DNA from: Hirundichthys speculiger
Lineage: Eukaryota > Chordata > Actinopteri > Beloniformes > Exocoetidae
Length of the DNA stretch: 64,000 nt
Assembly (NCBI GenBank): GCA_018398805.1
Contig: JAGFBZ010002551.1
Span: 124,001 to 188,000, forward strand
Direction: 5' to 3'
Below the pieces are notes generated by a model. The model was not told where the DNA came from and made no database searches. It saw only the letters and a list, made by a program, of their open reading frames with translations. How positions within the stretch are numbered: position 1 is the first letter of the stretch; each line of letters starts with the position of its first letter. Positions 11,066 through 22,859 of this stretch are shown here, piece after piece. The position numbers and the translations under genes were made by a program.

Positions 11066-12539
11066 TAGGGCTGTAGCGATACGATACACGATGTTTGGCT
11101 CACGATACGATATGTATCGATATTCATCTTTCAATACATTTACATCATTTTCCGAAAGATTTTAAAGAGACAAACAGTGCGTTTACATGGGAAGTTTAAT
11201 TCCTCTTTAATTCAGAATTAAAGTTAAAGCTGAATAAAAGTTACCATGTAAACACCTAATTCCATATGAAAATGTCAATTCCGAATTAAACTTAATTCCG
11301 AAGTAAGTGGCTGGTTTATTCCCATTTTAATTCTGCATTAAGTAATTCCGCGGTCATGTTTACACTCATTCCTGTTTAAATTAATTCCCGTCTTTCTGCG
11401 CATGCTAGTTCTCTTGCCCGTCTGTCGCGATGACGCTAATATTCCGCGCTGGGTTTTAAAATGGCAGCACGCAGTAAACAGTGTTGAAGAGCAGAGACGA
11501 TTTATTTAATAAATAGCTTGGAGGAACTGGAAATAATTAAAAGAACAGATGGAAGGAAACATAAAAATTGTGAGCTTTTCAAAGTGGCCAGGTTAAATGA
11601 AGGAGGTTTCACAGATAGAGACGCCACCCAGGTCAAAAATAAGTGGAATGTTGTTGCTAACCGAGTTAGCTAAGTTTGTTTTCTTCCGGTAGATGTAAAG
11701 ACGTCCGCCCCCCCTATCCAATCAGAACCCTTCCCAACCCCCAGACCTAAAGCGGAGTTGGATAAAGCCGAACAAACGTGTTTTCCATGTAAACCTCAAT
11801 TCGGAAATACTATTTCCATGTAAACTCGAAGGAAAATAGTTTAATTCGGAATTATTTAATTCTGAATTATTAATTCTGAATTAAAAAACATCATGTAACC
11901 GCAGCCAAAGTGATTTTGGTGACATCTTGTGAGTGTTCCTTTGCCGATTCGCGCTTTAAGTTCCGCGGTTTTAGTTATTCGCAGAGTTTTTTCAGAAATA
12001 TATAATATAAAAAAAAATCAAGAAAAAATTGCGGAAACATCACAGGATGTTGTGCGCGTTCTCTCGCAGCAAAGACATGTGAGCCAGCCTGGCCCCTTTA
12101 AGAAGGTGGCCTTATGGGTAATGGTGTGGCCTTATGGGTAATGTAGTGTGTGTGTCGTGGGACGGCAGAATGAAAACAAGGTTAGATGAAAGAGCGGTTT
12201 GTTTACTACGGTTCAGAGGCTGTGAAGGTAACAGAAAGACAACAGTTGAGCCTTTGTCTTGTTTCACTTCTTTTTTACGGTTTTTAAACATATTTTAAAC
12301 ACATTATTTAGGCTCGGGGGGGTTCCGGCTCTGTCCGTGGATTTTGATCCTTATTTATTGAGATAAATAGTTTCATTTATTTAAATAGTGCAAATTGTTG
12401 CTTGCAAGCTTTTAAAGGTGGGACACGGGGGTTGTGAAAGAAGCTTAGAATATCGATACCCGCGGCTGAAAAATCAATACTCTCTGGGGAAATAAAATAT
12501 CGATATATATCGCAGAATTGATAAAATCGTTCAGCTCTA
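11066..12539. mobile_element. hAT-like element (family D), longest copy, with nested insertion
   Basis: The left end TAGGGCTGTAGCGATACG and right end CGTTCAGCTCTA match the family D termini, and the subterminal CGATAC/TATCGAT repeats are typical. The flanks show only an imperfect duplication (GCAGTGAA versus CAGTGCAT). A second element is nested at 11175-11905. The central part (about 11930-12350) is absent from the shorter copies at 19455 and 25228, so this may be closer to the parental element. No intact transposase frame remains. Confidence 0.7.
11175..11905. mobile_element. MITE with TTTACATG ends nested in family D element
   Basis: The ends are imperfect inverted repeats, AGTGCGTTTACATG and CATGTAACCGCAGC. 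Comparison with uninterrupted family D copies shows the host reads GACAAAGTGATT, so the insertion duplicated CAAA (11171-11174 and 11906-11909). The element is rich in AATTC/GAATT motifs near both ends. I cannot assign a superfamily with confidence. Confidence 0.7.
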
Positions 12540-13137
12540 CAGTGCATGCCTTGAAAGTCTGAGAAGGTTCACTGGTGAAGTAGCCGTCGGGGGTCCATCC
12601 AGGTCCAGGGACCATCTAGACCTCCAGCCCAGACCCCCGCGAGTGCTCGTGAGCGCCGCAAATCATTCCGCGATATTGATTTTCCATTCCAAGAAGGAGA
12701 GCGTCGGAGCAGAGTCACATGAGGTCATGTGATGGGGGTTGCGTCAGGGATTACGTGGAATCTCACCACTTTTTTTTTTTTTTTTTTTTTTTTTTTGATC
12801 CCAACACTAATGATCCAAACACGGATGATCCCGCCGGATTTCCCGGAACAGTGAGGGAGGTGGTTATTTGGTAGAGAGAGTAAAGCGTCGGCGGTGACGG
12901 CGACGTGAGAGCGTCTGTCACACACTTGTGTACCTTCATCCCTGATCTCAGATCAGGTGTTGTGTTTGAGAACGAGCCCTCTACCTGCTTTAGAAGCTAC
13001 TCAGCCTTGTGTAAATATTCCCACTTTGAAAAACTTGCTTCAGCTTCGTGCCCGGCTAGATAATTCAATGATTTTGTTTACGATGAGAAAAAAGGACTGT
13101 CCTTTCTGACCCGTGGCTTCTCTCTCTTCCCTTACAG
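12540..13137. other. intron upstream of exon; poly(T) run
   Basis: This intron sequence runs into the first inpp5a exon seen here. A run of about 26 T lies at 12771-12796. A pyrimidine-rich tract (TCTCTCTTCCCTTACAG) precedes the acceptor. Confidence 0.5.
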
Positions 13138-13238
13138 ACGGTTCAATCCCATAAGCCCCACTTTCTGGCCATGCACTGTCAAGAAGTAGGTGGGAAGAAC
13201 TACGAGGCGTCCATGTCACACGTGGATAGTTTTGTGAA
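13138..13238 (+). CDS. inpp5a: inpp5a internal exon (about residues 40-73)
   Basis: This is a 101-bp exon that starts in phase 0 after the acceptor CCCTTACAG and ends two bases into a lysine codon at the donor GTGAGT. The translation opens TVQSHKPHF, continues LAMHCQEVGGKNYEASMSH and ends VDSFVK. It contains the HCQE motif of the EEP phosphatase fold; the glutamate at 13183-13185 corresponds to the metal-binding Glu of this superfamily. The reading frame is open and the protein sequence is close to mammalian INPP5A, so selection looks intact. The next exon is only 262 bp downstream. A minus-strand open frame across this region is a shadow. Confidence 0.96.
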
Positions 13239-13500
13239 GTGAGTATTGTGCTGATTATTCCTGTTTTTCGTCCAGTTTGACCAGCAGCAGCAGCCATGTG
13301 ATGACTGGTGGAGCTGAGGAGCTGTGAAACTGAGGGGACTGCTCCCCCTACTGGTCGCATCTCAGCTGTACGCCAGCGGAGCTGAACTCTGCTGGTAGAC
13401 ATCAGCTCTGCTGGACTGGCTTCGTGGAGTATTTTGGGATTGTTTTTTTTTTGGCTTCACCGACGCCAGATGATAATGTTTCCTTCTCTGTGTCCATCAG

Positions 13501-13588
13501 AGAGCTGTTGTCAAGCGATGCCATGAAGGAGTACAGCAGAGCCCGCGTCTACCTCGATGAGAACTACAAATCCCAGGAGCATTTCACA
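13501..13588 (+). CDS. inpp5a: inpp5a internal exon (about residues 73-102)
   Basis: This is an 88-bp exon. The acceptor is TCCATCAG; the first base completes the AA|A lysine codon left by the previous exon. The donor is GTAAGC after TTC ACA, in phase 0. It reads ELLSSDAMKEYSRARVYL followed by DENYKSQEHFT, which is nearly identical to vertebrate INPP5A. The segment belongs to the N-terminal half of the phosphatase fold. It is followed by the 45.5-kb intron that fills most of the window. A longer reading of the frame past 13588 runs into intron and should be ignored. Confidence 0.96.
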
Positions 13589-14089
13589 GTAAGCCCCGCA
13601 CCACAGCGCTCCACCCTCCGGGGTTTTTAGTTTTATTTATTTTTAAGCAGACTCGACGGTGATCCGACTGGCTGTCAGGTTCACGATCGATGAGATCCGA
13701 GTTTTTTTCCATCCTGGGGGTCATTTTTGAGATACGTGCAAATCTGGTTTAATATTTTCGGGGGGGGGGGGGGGTACCCTCCACGAACGTGACGTGAATT
13801 CTCGATTGCGATTGGTTGATTGAGACCATGCGCACTGAGCCCGTTGACAATCCAGCCGCCATCACAGCCAAATCAACGGTCAAAGTAGCCCGAAGCACAT
13901 ATTTTCTGATATTACTTCTCCCTTTCTTGTTTGGATGGATGATTATTAGCTTTAAATTCACAGGAGAGATGTTTATTCCTTATTGTACTTATTTATTGTT
14001 AGACAACGCGGATGAAATATACAGCGCTTCTCACCACTGGTGAATGTAGGTAGGAAACGTAAGCTCGTCCCCGGCGTGGACATCACTAG
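13589..14089. other. start of 45.5-kb intron; poly(G) run
   Basis: This stretch contains a run of 15 G at 13760-13774. The remainder up to the hAT element is unique-looking. I see no exon. Confidence 0.4.
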
Positions 14090-14097
14090 GTCCTGCT

Positions 14098-14982
14098 TAG
14101 GCTCTTGCCGATTGTGCTAGCATAACTTTTGGCATAATCTGAGAAATTGAGCATAATTTTTGCCCTTTTTCCAAAAGTAGCACTGCTAGCATAATCTGTA
14201 TATTTTTTTATTGTCTTAATAGTACAATTTTAGAATAATTCAAGAAAACAAAGATCTCAGCTACTAAAAACGATAGATTACTATTAACAGTTGGTTCCAC
14301 TCCTATTTTGCGATTGCTTTTTAGTTGTGTTGAGATACCGCGGGAATTCGATGAAACGGAACCGGAAGTCTGTGTCTCGGTCTCGGACTGCGTGGTTCAG
14401 AAACGAGCGAGATTATTCAATGTTAAATTTGTTATCCAGGGCTTTGTCAGAAACTGCATGGTTTAGTTTTCACTGTATTTGTTTTTAGTTGTTTTGAAAC
14501 CCAGCGTGCGCTGCTAGCGCGTGCACAGTTCGCTGTTTACTTGGAATTTGCATACTTTACCATGGTAACTGGAGGACATTTGAGTGCAAAACCTTGCACA
14601 AACTGTGTCACGCTCTGCTACACGCGATGGTTAGCAAGCTATCCGCGGATAGTTATCCACCACACTATCCAGGCTTTGTGCAACCTATTTTTGTTCGCTG
14701 GATAACTATCCGGTGGATAGCAGATTTATCCGCCGTATAGGCCTAACCACCGGATAAAGTTACCCAGGTTTTGAACAACCGGGCCCAGAACATCAGGCCA
14801 AGGTTAATAAAATACATTTTCAAACTTGTCTTGTGAGTTGTGAAGTTTGTGCACAGAATAATTTTTTTAAAAAGTAGCATAATTTTGAAAAGCGAGCATA
14901 ATTTGAGCATAATTTGGGCAAAAAACGAGCACTGCCACTAGCATAATATGCCACTTTAACTAGCACAATCGGCAAATGCCTA
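14098..14982. mobile_element. hAT-type element (family E)
   Basis: The ends are TAGGCTCTTGCCGATTGTG and CACAATCGGCAAATGCCTA. The perfect 8-bp duplication is GTCCTGCT (14090-14097 and 14983-14990). Its length is 885 bp. GCATAAT is repeated many times near both ends (14112-14220 and 14876-14950), probably as subterminal binding repeats. No coding capacity was recognised, and it is the only copy in the window. Confidence 0.9.
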
Positions 14983-14990
14983 GTCCTGCT

Positions 14991-17635
14991 TCTCATCTCA
15001 CTTAGCAATGTAACCTCCAAGTACATTTAAACTGCCGATTTCTGAAGTGCTCAGTTTACATATTAGGGCAATTATATGATAATTAAATAAAAAAAAAAGA
15101 AATCTCCCGACTCTGACCCCCCCCCCCCCCCCCCCCCAAAAAAATAGAAAACTCCTCGGATCCACATGATTCACGAGGGTCACCCTTTTTGACTTCAAAA
15201 TGGCAAATTTCGCCGAAAGGTGAGGGATTTTCATGCCTGAAGTATTAGTTATTCAGTGTTTAGAGCTTTTTGTGATTAAAAAAAAATTAAGAAAAGCTAA
15301 TGTTCAGAGTTACAGGCATCAAAAAGACATGTTGAATTTAACATGCTATTTTCTATAACTGCTTACTAAAGTTTTGGATCCATGTGATGTTTTACTATTG
15401 AAGTTCACGAGTGACTGAATCACTAGTCATTCTGAATTTTTGCCTTTAATAGGCAACTTATTTGTTTCATAACAACTACTTTTATTTTTGATATCTAACC
15501 TCTATATGCTTCCTAAAGCAGCACCTCGAGAGTGCTCAAAATTTTCTTGAGCCCCCCCCCTTCAGAGTTTTTTCCAATTTCCTGTTGACACCCCTGCTTA
15601 AAAGTGTGTACCTGTGTGTGTGTTGATCATGTATTTGATCACATATTTGATCCCATATTTGACTGTATCAGCAGTAACTCACAGGAGTTTTAGTAGTGAT
15701 CACAGTTGGCTTCAGTTACTCTGACAGCGGAATGCACAAGTTATTGTGTGAACGCAGCTCTTAAATTAGTTCACATCGGTGACATTGTGGTTTCAACACA
15801 CTTGCGTGTTTGAGGTAACTGCCATTGACCAATAAAGTGTTTTGGTTTTGGATGGGTTTTTTTCTTTTTTGATCGCCTCAGTTGGAAACACATTGCAAAT
15901 GTGAGTGTGTCGCACTGATAATGGAGGTTTTCACCTGTACGTTTTACGCCCTAACGAGCAGGCCCGACCCGGATATCTTCTAATGAGATCTGAAGCGCCA
16001 ATAAGCGCGATGCGTGGCGCGTAACTCTGCCAGTTTCCTCGCTGTCCGCATAGCGAGCGAATGTCTGGGAGCCTTTGTGTTCTGGTCCAACCCTGCTGGA
16101 AACTGTTGCTCAGTTAAAACACACTTTGTTTCTAAATCCCAGGCACACTTAGCAGTGACGTATCTAAACATAAATGACCTGCCTTTATTTAAATATACAG
16201 GGCTTTGAAAGAAAGGAAATTCAAGACTCACTGTTTTGCGCCAGGATGTTGAGCCATCGTAATCCCTCTTTGAAAAGTCGCTGGAAACACACCGAGGTCC
16301 AGCGGTTCAGACCTGAGGTGCAACGTCAGCATGGCGAAGCGTGCACGTGCACGTGCACCTGCCTGTTAACTGGCTAATGTGTTCACTTCCAGTCTGAAAG
16401 AAAAGGGTCCAATAATTGCCACGGCAGCTTTCAGGCCACAGCTCAACTGCCTGTTGACGTGCAGTTCCCACAGATGGCCACCAGGAGGCAGTAGATATTT
16501 GAAGTTGGCTCTGCTGCTAGAGCAGAGAGCTGGAAAGTTGTCAGATGTTGTTGGACTGTTTTGTTAATGGTTGCATTAGTTATTTAACAGCAGGATGTTT
16601 TAATGGATAAATATTGAGGAATGTCTTTGTCCATCTTTTTTTTTTTTTTTTTTTTTGAGTGATGCACAGTCAAGTGGAAGAAACTGTTGTCAAATTATAT
16701 TAGATCTGCTTTCTTCATTGATTCGGATGAGTCAATAAACAAAACAGAAAATAAATGATGCATGAGTTTAAAATGTTTATCTATGGCTCCTGACTGATCT
16801 TCTCGCCGCTGCTCCTGGACGGCGAGCTGTTTGGGGCGTGGCCTCGCGGTGGAGCCAAATGTTCACTTTTCACCGAGCAGCAGGAGATCTGGTCCCGCTC
16901 CCTTTAACTGCGCCGTCATTGCAGGGAAACATGTGTTTAGATGCACTTTTGACATCAGCGGACCACAGGTGCGTCAGGTAGCCGCCCCACGGGCCCAACG
17001 TGTCCCCCCGCATGGACTGCAGCCCGGGTTCCCGCCGCCGCCGCCGCCGATCACTGGCTCGTGTCCGTCTGGGCTCCCTGGATTGTTTTCAGCGTTATCA
17101 TCACGCTACGCTGCACCTCCACAAACGCTCATAAATCACAGCAGCCGCTCAGTCACATTTGCTCTTTTCAAAAAAATATTCCAAACACTGGCCTTTTTCG
17201 CAAATATAATTATCTGCCACCTCACATGAGCGGCGCTAATATCTCAGCGGCGCCGGCTGTTTACGTTGCGCTGTTTTCTACAGATTGACCTTTTTAGGTG
17301 TATTTTCCCTTTTCATCAAATAAAAACCAGCATCTCGTGCTCATCTTTGCGAGGCGGCGAGCGGAAAGAGAAACATCTGATGTGCTTTCTATGATGCTGG
17401 AATTAGAAAACCCCGGCCACGGTAAACATGGGTTTGCTATTTAGCTTTGATGACATCAGCCATATTTGTTTTCTCAGTCTTTTTTGCTCCCGGGACGATT
17501 GTTTGTCGTCTGCTCTGCCCGTCAATTTTCAGATAATCTGAGTGGGACCACTTCTCGGGGGTTCGGATAGTCCACTGTTTGCGTGCGTGTGCACGTGAAG
17601 CGGGTCTCTGGGAGTGCACGGATGCTTGAGAAGCT
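14991..17635. other. intron, no gene; poly(C), poly(T) runs
   Basis: It contains 21 C at 15117-15137, a C run at 15551-15559 and a T run at 16638-16656. At 16340-16358 the alternating sequence GTGCACGTGCACGTGCAC is a short tandem palindrome. No exon or transposon end was recognised. The GCC-rich frame near 16900-17050 lacks any support as a gene. Confidence 0.4.
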
Positions 17636-18564
17636 GAGAGCTGAGCGATTTTATCGATTCTGCGATATATATCGATATTTTATTTCCCCAGAGAGTGTCT
17701 GTTTTTCAGACGCAGGTATCGATATTCTAAGCTTCTTTTGTTCGCATGAATGCAACAAAATGCAATGTAAATCAAAATAAATCAAACTACACCTGATAAT
17801 GTTAAATAACAGTTTCTGTATTTATTATGTATTCAAGTTTCAAACATTTAAGTCATTATTATATTAAATTCAAGGTTTGTGGTTGTAAGAGTATCCATTA
17901 GCTTGGTTTCAGAAACAGAAGCAGTTCTTTGTTTTTCTTGCAGGCTAAATTTAGCATACTTAGCTCCGTGTTTGCTGTCAAAATGCCGACGTAGATTAAA
18001 CTCTTTCACAACTGACACCCGCCTCATAACACAAAAGACACACTGTTATTTCATCTTAAGATATAAACTTGTAATTGTTTTCCCGTCGTTCATGAAACTG
18101 CCTTCCTTGTGCATCAATTTTTCTTTTCTTGGACATGTTTGGGCTAGTTTGTTTTTCTTAAGTCCATCAGTTCTGAAAAATCGTCTTGCTCATAGCTACC
18201 ATTATCATTGTGGGTAATGACGAAATGCAAGATGGGAGATGTAGTTTATTGTCAATATGCGCTTTAAAGCAGTTTAAGTTTATTTTGAGTCTTAAAATAT
18301 TTGTTTGAAATTTAAGCCAATAATGCCCAAGCTCTCGAGGGCCACATGAAATGACGTGACGGTCCACATTTGGCCCCGCGGGCCTTGTGTTTGACACATG
18401 TGGTTTAAATAAATGAAACTATTCTTCTCAACAAGATGTCACCAAAATCACTTTAAAATCTTTCGGAAAATGATGTAAATGTATTGTAAGATGAATATCA
18501 ATATATATCGTATCGTGAGCCGAATATCGTATTGTATCGCGAGATCAGTGTATCTACAGCCCTA
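17636..18564. mobile_element. family D hAT-like element with foreign interior
   Basis: The left 100 bp (GAGCTGAGCG, TATCGAT repeats, AAGCTTCTTT) and right 160 bp (TTTAAATAAATGAAACTATT through CTACAGCCCTA) belong to family D. The middle, about 17740-18400, is unlike the other copies and carries a BED-finger fossil on the minus strand. No 8-bp duplication was found. Confidence 0.65.
17880..18060 (-). pseudogene. BED-finger fossil of hAT transposase (GTF2IRD2/SCAND3-like type)
   Basis: The minus strand reads CVFCVMRRVSVVKEFNLRR, then HFDSKHGAKYAKF. The C-x2-C pair, the VKEFNLRRHF block and the H-x4-H pair match the N-terminal finger of Charlie-like hAT transposases and their domesticated relatives. 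A stop lies just upstream, and no catalytic region was seen. It may be the N-terminal exon of the family D transposase or of an element inserted in it. Confidence 0.7.
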
Positions 18565-19446
18565 TTCATGTTTGTCAGTTTTTGGCGCCGTCCCATTCAC
18601 GCACTGAAGATTCACACCACGGGGAAAAAAGCTTTATAAAAAATAAAATCAGCAGATTTATCATTGGTGGACACAGATTCGACTTAAAGAATGAGCTTTT
18701 ATGAAGTTGCGTCTTGGCATTTGCAGCTTTCCAATCCGGTCCAGTCAAAACGGATAAATCAAACCGGCTCTCGGCTCTGTGAGATTTGTAATCTACAGAA
18801 CCGAAACGGAAGAATGTCCTCGCGGTTAAATGTGTCTCCCCCAGAGAAGGACGGCGGTGACGGGCAGCAGCTTGACTGACGGCTGATCCCGGGCCCGCCG
18901 TTTCACCGCCCCGCTAAGGTATGCAGCAGGTAAAATGTCAATTAGGAAGGCCCGCCCTGATGACTCAACTCCCGATCCACTCGTTCTCGGCCATCAATAT
19001 TCATCGCCGGGCTTGGACCCCCCCCCCCCCCCCCCCAGTTTTCCCGCCTTCCTGACACACACCGGCGACAAACGCACACCTACCGCCGTCGCACAGTCCA
19101 ATCAAGCTGTCCACACACACAGACGGGGTCTCCTCAGCGCTGGGTTGTTGCAGGGCATTTTAATGGGAAATTAAAGGCACGGCTCATGTCTGCGGTCTGA
19201 GGATAAATCAGGATCTGAGGCCCGACAGGATGGTTCAGTCTGCGGCTGTGTATACGCGCGCATGTACAGCCGTTTCACACCCTCAGAGTCCATGTTGCGT
19301 GGCGGGAAAGGTCTAGAACAGTTGCACCGCAGGTTCAGAAGTAGCTGTGCTTGTCTGGGTCGGTCCCTGATGGACGTAGAAGCATTTTCAGACGGATATG
19401 TTTACAGCGCATACAGTAAGTTGGCAAGGAAAAGCCTTTAGCTAAT
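18565..19446. other. intron; poly(C) run
   Basis: This is unique-looking intron with 19 C at 19018-19036. I see no gene. Confidence 0.4.
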
Positions 19447-19454
19447 TTATTAAT

Positions 19455-19902
19455 TGGAGCTGAGCGATTTTATCGATTCTGCGATACATATCGATATTTT
19501 ATCGAGTATTGATTTTTCAGCCGCGAGTATCGATATTCTAAGCTTCTTTCAAAACCCTCGTGTCCCACCTTTAAAAGCTTGCAAGCAACAATTTGCACTG
19601 TTTAAATAAATGAAACTATTATTCTCAACAAATCTTTTATTCATTTTGTTCAGCATTTGCAAGCTGCCTGTCAGACATATAATGTGTAATTGATGCTCTC
19701 AGTTCAATTAATTCAAACAAAGTCATTGGAACACTCACATGATGTCACCAAAATCACTTTGTCCCTTTAAAATCTTTCAGAAAATGATGTTAACGTATTG
19801 TAAGATGAATATCGTTATATATCGTATCGTGACCTGAATACCGTGTATCGTATCGTATCGTAGTGTATCGTATCACGAGATTAGTGTATCACTACAGCCC
19901 TG
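19455..19902. mobile_element. family D hAT-like MITE, short copy
   Basis: This is a 448-bp copy with ends TGGAGCTGAGCG and CTACAGCCCTG. It is flanked by TTATTAAT (19447-19454) and TTATTGAT (19903-19910), an 8-bp duplication with one mismatch. This supports hAT membership for the family. CGATAC/TATCG repeats fill the right end. Confidence 0.82.
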
Positions 19903-20145
19903 TTATTGATTCTTCTGGAGTCAGATTTTGTTCAAACTGCATTTTGACATGAAAGCTGCAAATAAAAACCAAGAACAGAACAGAAACGCTTTAAAGGAAG
20001 TGGAACTTCAGGTCGTGTCTCTTTTTAATTTTTGCTTCTCAGATTGCAGTTTGTTAAAGTTTTTCTCACATGAACGTGTGTCATTGTGGCTGTTTTTGGT
20101 ACCCAAGTGGCCCGTTCTGTATTTTGGATGTTTATAGGTCTTGAA

Positions 20146-20503
20146 TAGGGGTGAGTATTGGCAAGGACCTCACAATACGATATGTATCATGATACTTGGT
20201 CACGATATGATATCACAATTTATTGCGATATTCTACCCAGTTAAATCAAAATTAAAAGTAGAGATGAAAAATCAAGTTGCTGTATATGTTCATCAGATGA
20301 TATTGATCATTCAGAGGACAAATTGAGTCAAAACTATTTGCTTCAAAACAACCTATTTATTGTTTATTATTAGTGTTTTTGCACATTTAAGTAACGATTA
20401 CAACATACTGACGATATCCATATTAGGAGCTGAAAAATCGATATTACATTGGGCGGCCGAAAATCGCGATATATTGCCAAATCGATTTTTTTTCACACCC
20501 CCA
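20146..20503. mobile_element. hAT MITE (family F, TAGGGGTGAGTATTGGC ends)
   Basis: This is a 358-bp element with left end TAGGGGTGAGTATTGGC and right end TTTCACACCCCCA. The perfect 8-bp duplication is GTCTTGAA (20138-20145 and 20504-20511). Inverted copies occur at about 31384-32393 (interrupted) and 55922-56296. It is non-coding. Confidence 0.92.
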
Positions 20504-20734
20504 GTCTTGAATGTGTTACGGCCTTTTTTTTTTTGTTTAAAAAGACAAAAAGAATGAACATGTCAGCAACAGCAGCAAAGACGCAGATATTTGGTCTTCT
20601 GGCGTCTGGATGAGTGTGTTGCAGCAGCCGCATGCATGCAAAAGAAATGCAGCCGATTTAAATGTTTTAAAAAAGGCTTTAAGAGACATGTTTCTGTATT
20701 AATGCACAGTGGGAGGTCGCTGGAAGTATTTTGA

Positions 20735-21800
20735 CAAGGGCTGGGCAATGATTAAAATTTTTAATGGCGATTAATCGAATTTTATACGGAAAATCAAATA
20801 ATGAATTCAAAAGTAGTGTAAAATGCACTTTTATTTAAATGTTCTGCTGCCATATGAACTAAAGTGCCATAACATTTGTTGTTCAAACACTTTTAACATC
20901 AGCACTTGTCAGTAACACATATTTAGTGTAAATCTCATCTTAAAAAATGTAAAATAAAATAAAGCTTATTGCTACTGTCAGGGCATTAATGTCATCCTGT
21001 TTTTAGGAAAAAAATAAAAAAAAGTCTACAAACAAAATCCAACAAAATGATTGTGTCTCAGCACAATCAGAACATTAAAACAGGTAATTTCTGAGGTAAC
21101 AGCAGAAACTTTTAACGGGGAGTTCAACTAGTCAGTTGTTACAAATAACTTTGTTTCTGTTGAATCCTCCGTCTGGGAGAACTTTAAAATGAAAATGTCC
21201 ATGTTAAAGTTCAGTAACTTTACCAATCCATGTATCATTTATTCTTTCCATTTTCAGTTGTCAATCAAAAAAAAAGAAAAAAGAAAAAATTTAAAAAGTG
21301 ACACTTTGTTACGTTTTTCGTTTTTTAATCTAACACCCAAAAAAAAAAAAAAAAAAAAAAAGCCTTTTTTTTTTTTAAGATTTAAATTTTTAGACTTGGA
21401 TTAAAAAATACGAAATTAAAAAACGGGCCACAGAACTTAATTAGCTTTATAATGGAGGACTGGACTTTCTGTTGTCATTACACATCTGTGCCACTAGATG
21501 GAGCTGCACTGCAGTAACCAGCTAGAGAACAGCAGGACAGTGAACACATGGAGCAGATCTGATGGAACATGGAGGAATGACGAGAAAGTTTTGTTGCAGT
21601 CTAGAATTGTTGTTTTCAGACAGAATTGTTAATATTGCTACCTGAGTTGCTACCTGAACTGTGAAGTTTACGGATTTTTACCGTTCTCCATGTCTGTTTT
21701 AGCTTTTTCTGCCAATTATCTTCCAGTTCGACAGCAGCCAGTAGCAGACTTTTCAAAACAAAAGCATGTGAGCAACATTCTTTAACGCGCGATAAAATGT
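20735..21800 (+). mobile_element. hAT-like element (family C), right end lost
   Basis: It begins AAGGGCTGGGCAATGATTAA, matching the left end of the intact copy at 46980, and follows it to about 21800, where it stops about 60 bp short of the terminus. An A-rich stretch at 21338-21361 and low-complexity sequence lie in the middle. No coding remnant was recognised. Confidence 0.8.
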
Positions 21801-22632
21801 TAAATGATTTCTGGCAGATTTTTGACGTTTTCCTGCCCGTGTTCCAGCTCGACTCCGGTCCAAACCACCGTACCGCTCTGCGCTGACCTGGGTGGGGGCG
21901 GGGCTTCAACACCAGGGGTGTCATTCACATTTATCTTCCCCCTTCCATCCGTTTTATGATGAAACAAAGCCAGATTGCACATAAACATCATCGACTTTCC
22001 AGAGGGAAAGTGGGGTCAGTAGACGGGTCTGCAGGATTTTACACCGAGGTTAACCTGCAGCAGCTGCCGTCCTCTCTTTCCTCCTCCTCCTCCTCCTCCT
22101 CCTCCTCCTCCTCCTCCCCCCAGCTCTGTGTTTAAAACGTCTGCACCAGGCACATAAACAGGTTAAGATATTGCAAACTAAATGTCTTATTTCAATATGG
22201 TGAGAAGCCCAGCAGCGACTGAGGCCACTTGAACGGAGTAAATGTCAGCTCTGTAATATCGCCAGGGCATAACTCTCCTCCGCCATCACTCAGGCGCTCA
22301 TAGCAGACATAAGTGCACACACTCACACACACACACTCACACACACACACACACGGTGGATGAGGAAATCAAATAAACACATACACACTCTCACACTCTG
22401 GACACGTGTAGAACGACAATCGATGAATCTGCCATCAGGCGTGAGTTATGAGGCGCAGAGAGCGGGCTTTCCCTCTGTGAGAATATTTAGGCTTAAAATG
22501 TAGATATAATTAATGGATTGTGTAAAGAGGTGGAGGAACTGATGCATTTATGACAAGGAGTCGGATCTGAGCCTCTGACCTCCTGACACACACACACACA
22601 CACACACACACCTCTGCTCATAAACAGCTCTG
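21801..22632. repeat. intron with TCC and CA microsatellites
   Basis: A (TCC)n tract of about 40 bp lies at 22079-22118, an interrupted (CA)n at 22315-22354 and another (CA)n at 22585-22611. The sequence between them looks unique. Confidence 0.8.
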
Positions 22633-22778
22633 ATGGAGTGTGTGTGTGTGTGGGTGTGTTTGTGTGTGTGTATGTGTGAGCCTTTAGAAAGGGTGGAACC
22701 CACCAGGACTCTGCCAGTCATGAGCAAGTCTTGGTCCTCACGAGGTACTAAAAACGGGTGTGTGTGTGTGTGTGTGTG
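22633..22778 (+). repeat. 78-bp dispersed repeat flanked by GT microsatellites
   Basis: A unit at 22678-22755 (GAGCCTTTAGAAAGGGTGG ... GAGGTACTAAAAAC) sits between (GT)n tracts at 22638-22677 and 22758-22778. The same unit, reverse-complemented and differing at about one base, lies at 59202-59281, also beside CA repeats. It is a dispersed repeat with a linked microsatellite. Confidence 0.85.
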
Positions 22779-22859
22779 CGCTTGGACAAGTCAGAGTAAA
22801 TCAGGTGGAGGTGGAGGCGTCCTGTGGCTGGAAGGAGGGATGTTTTCATGGTGAGTGGG

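Noticed and set aside
11066..12539. 8-bp target duplication for the long family D copy
   Set aside because: GCAGTGAA and CAGTGCAT match only with a shift, so I did not count it as a confirmed duplication.
13040..13402. 120-codon minus-strand frame over the first exon
   Set aside because: It is antisense to a verified inpp5a exon and its introns, and has no domain.
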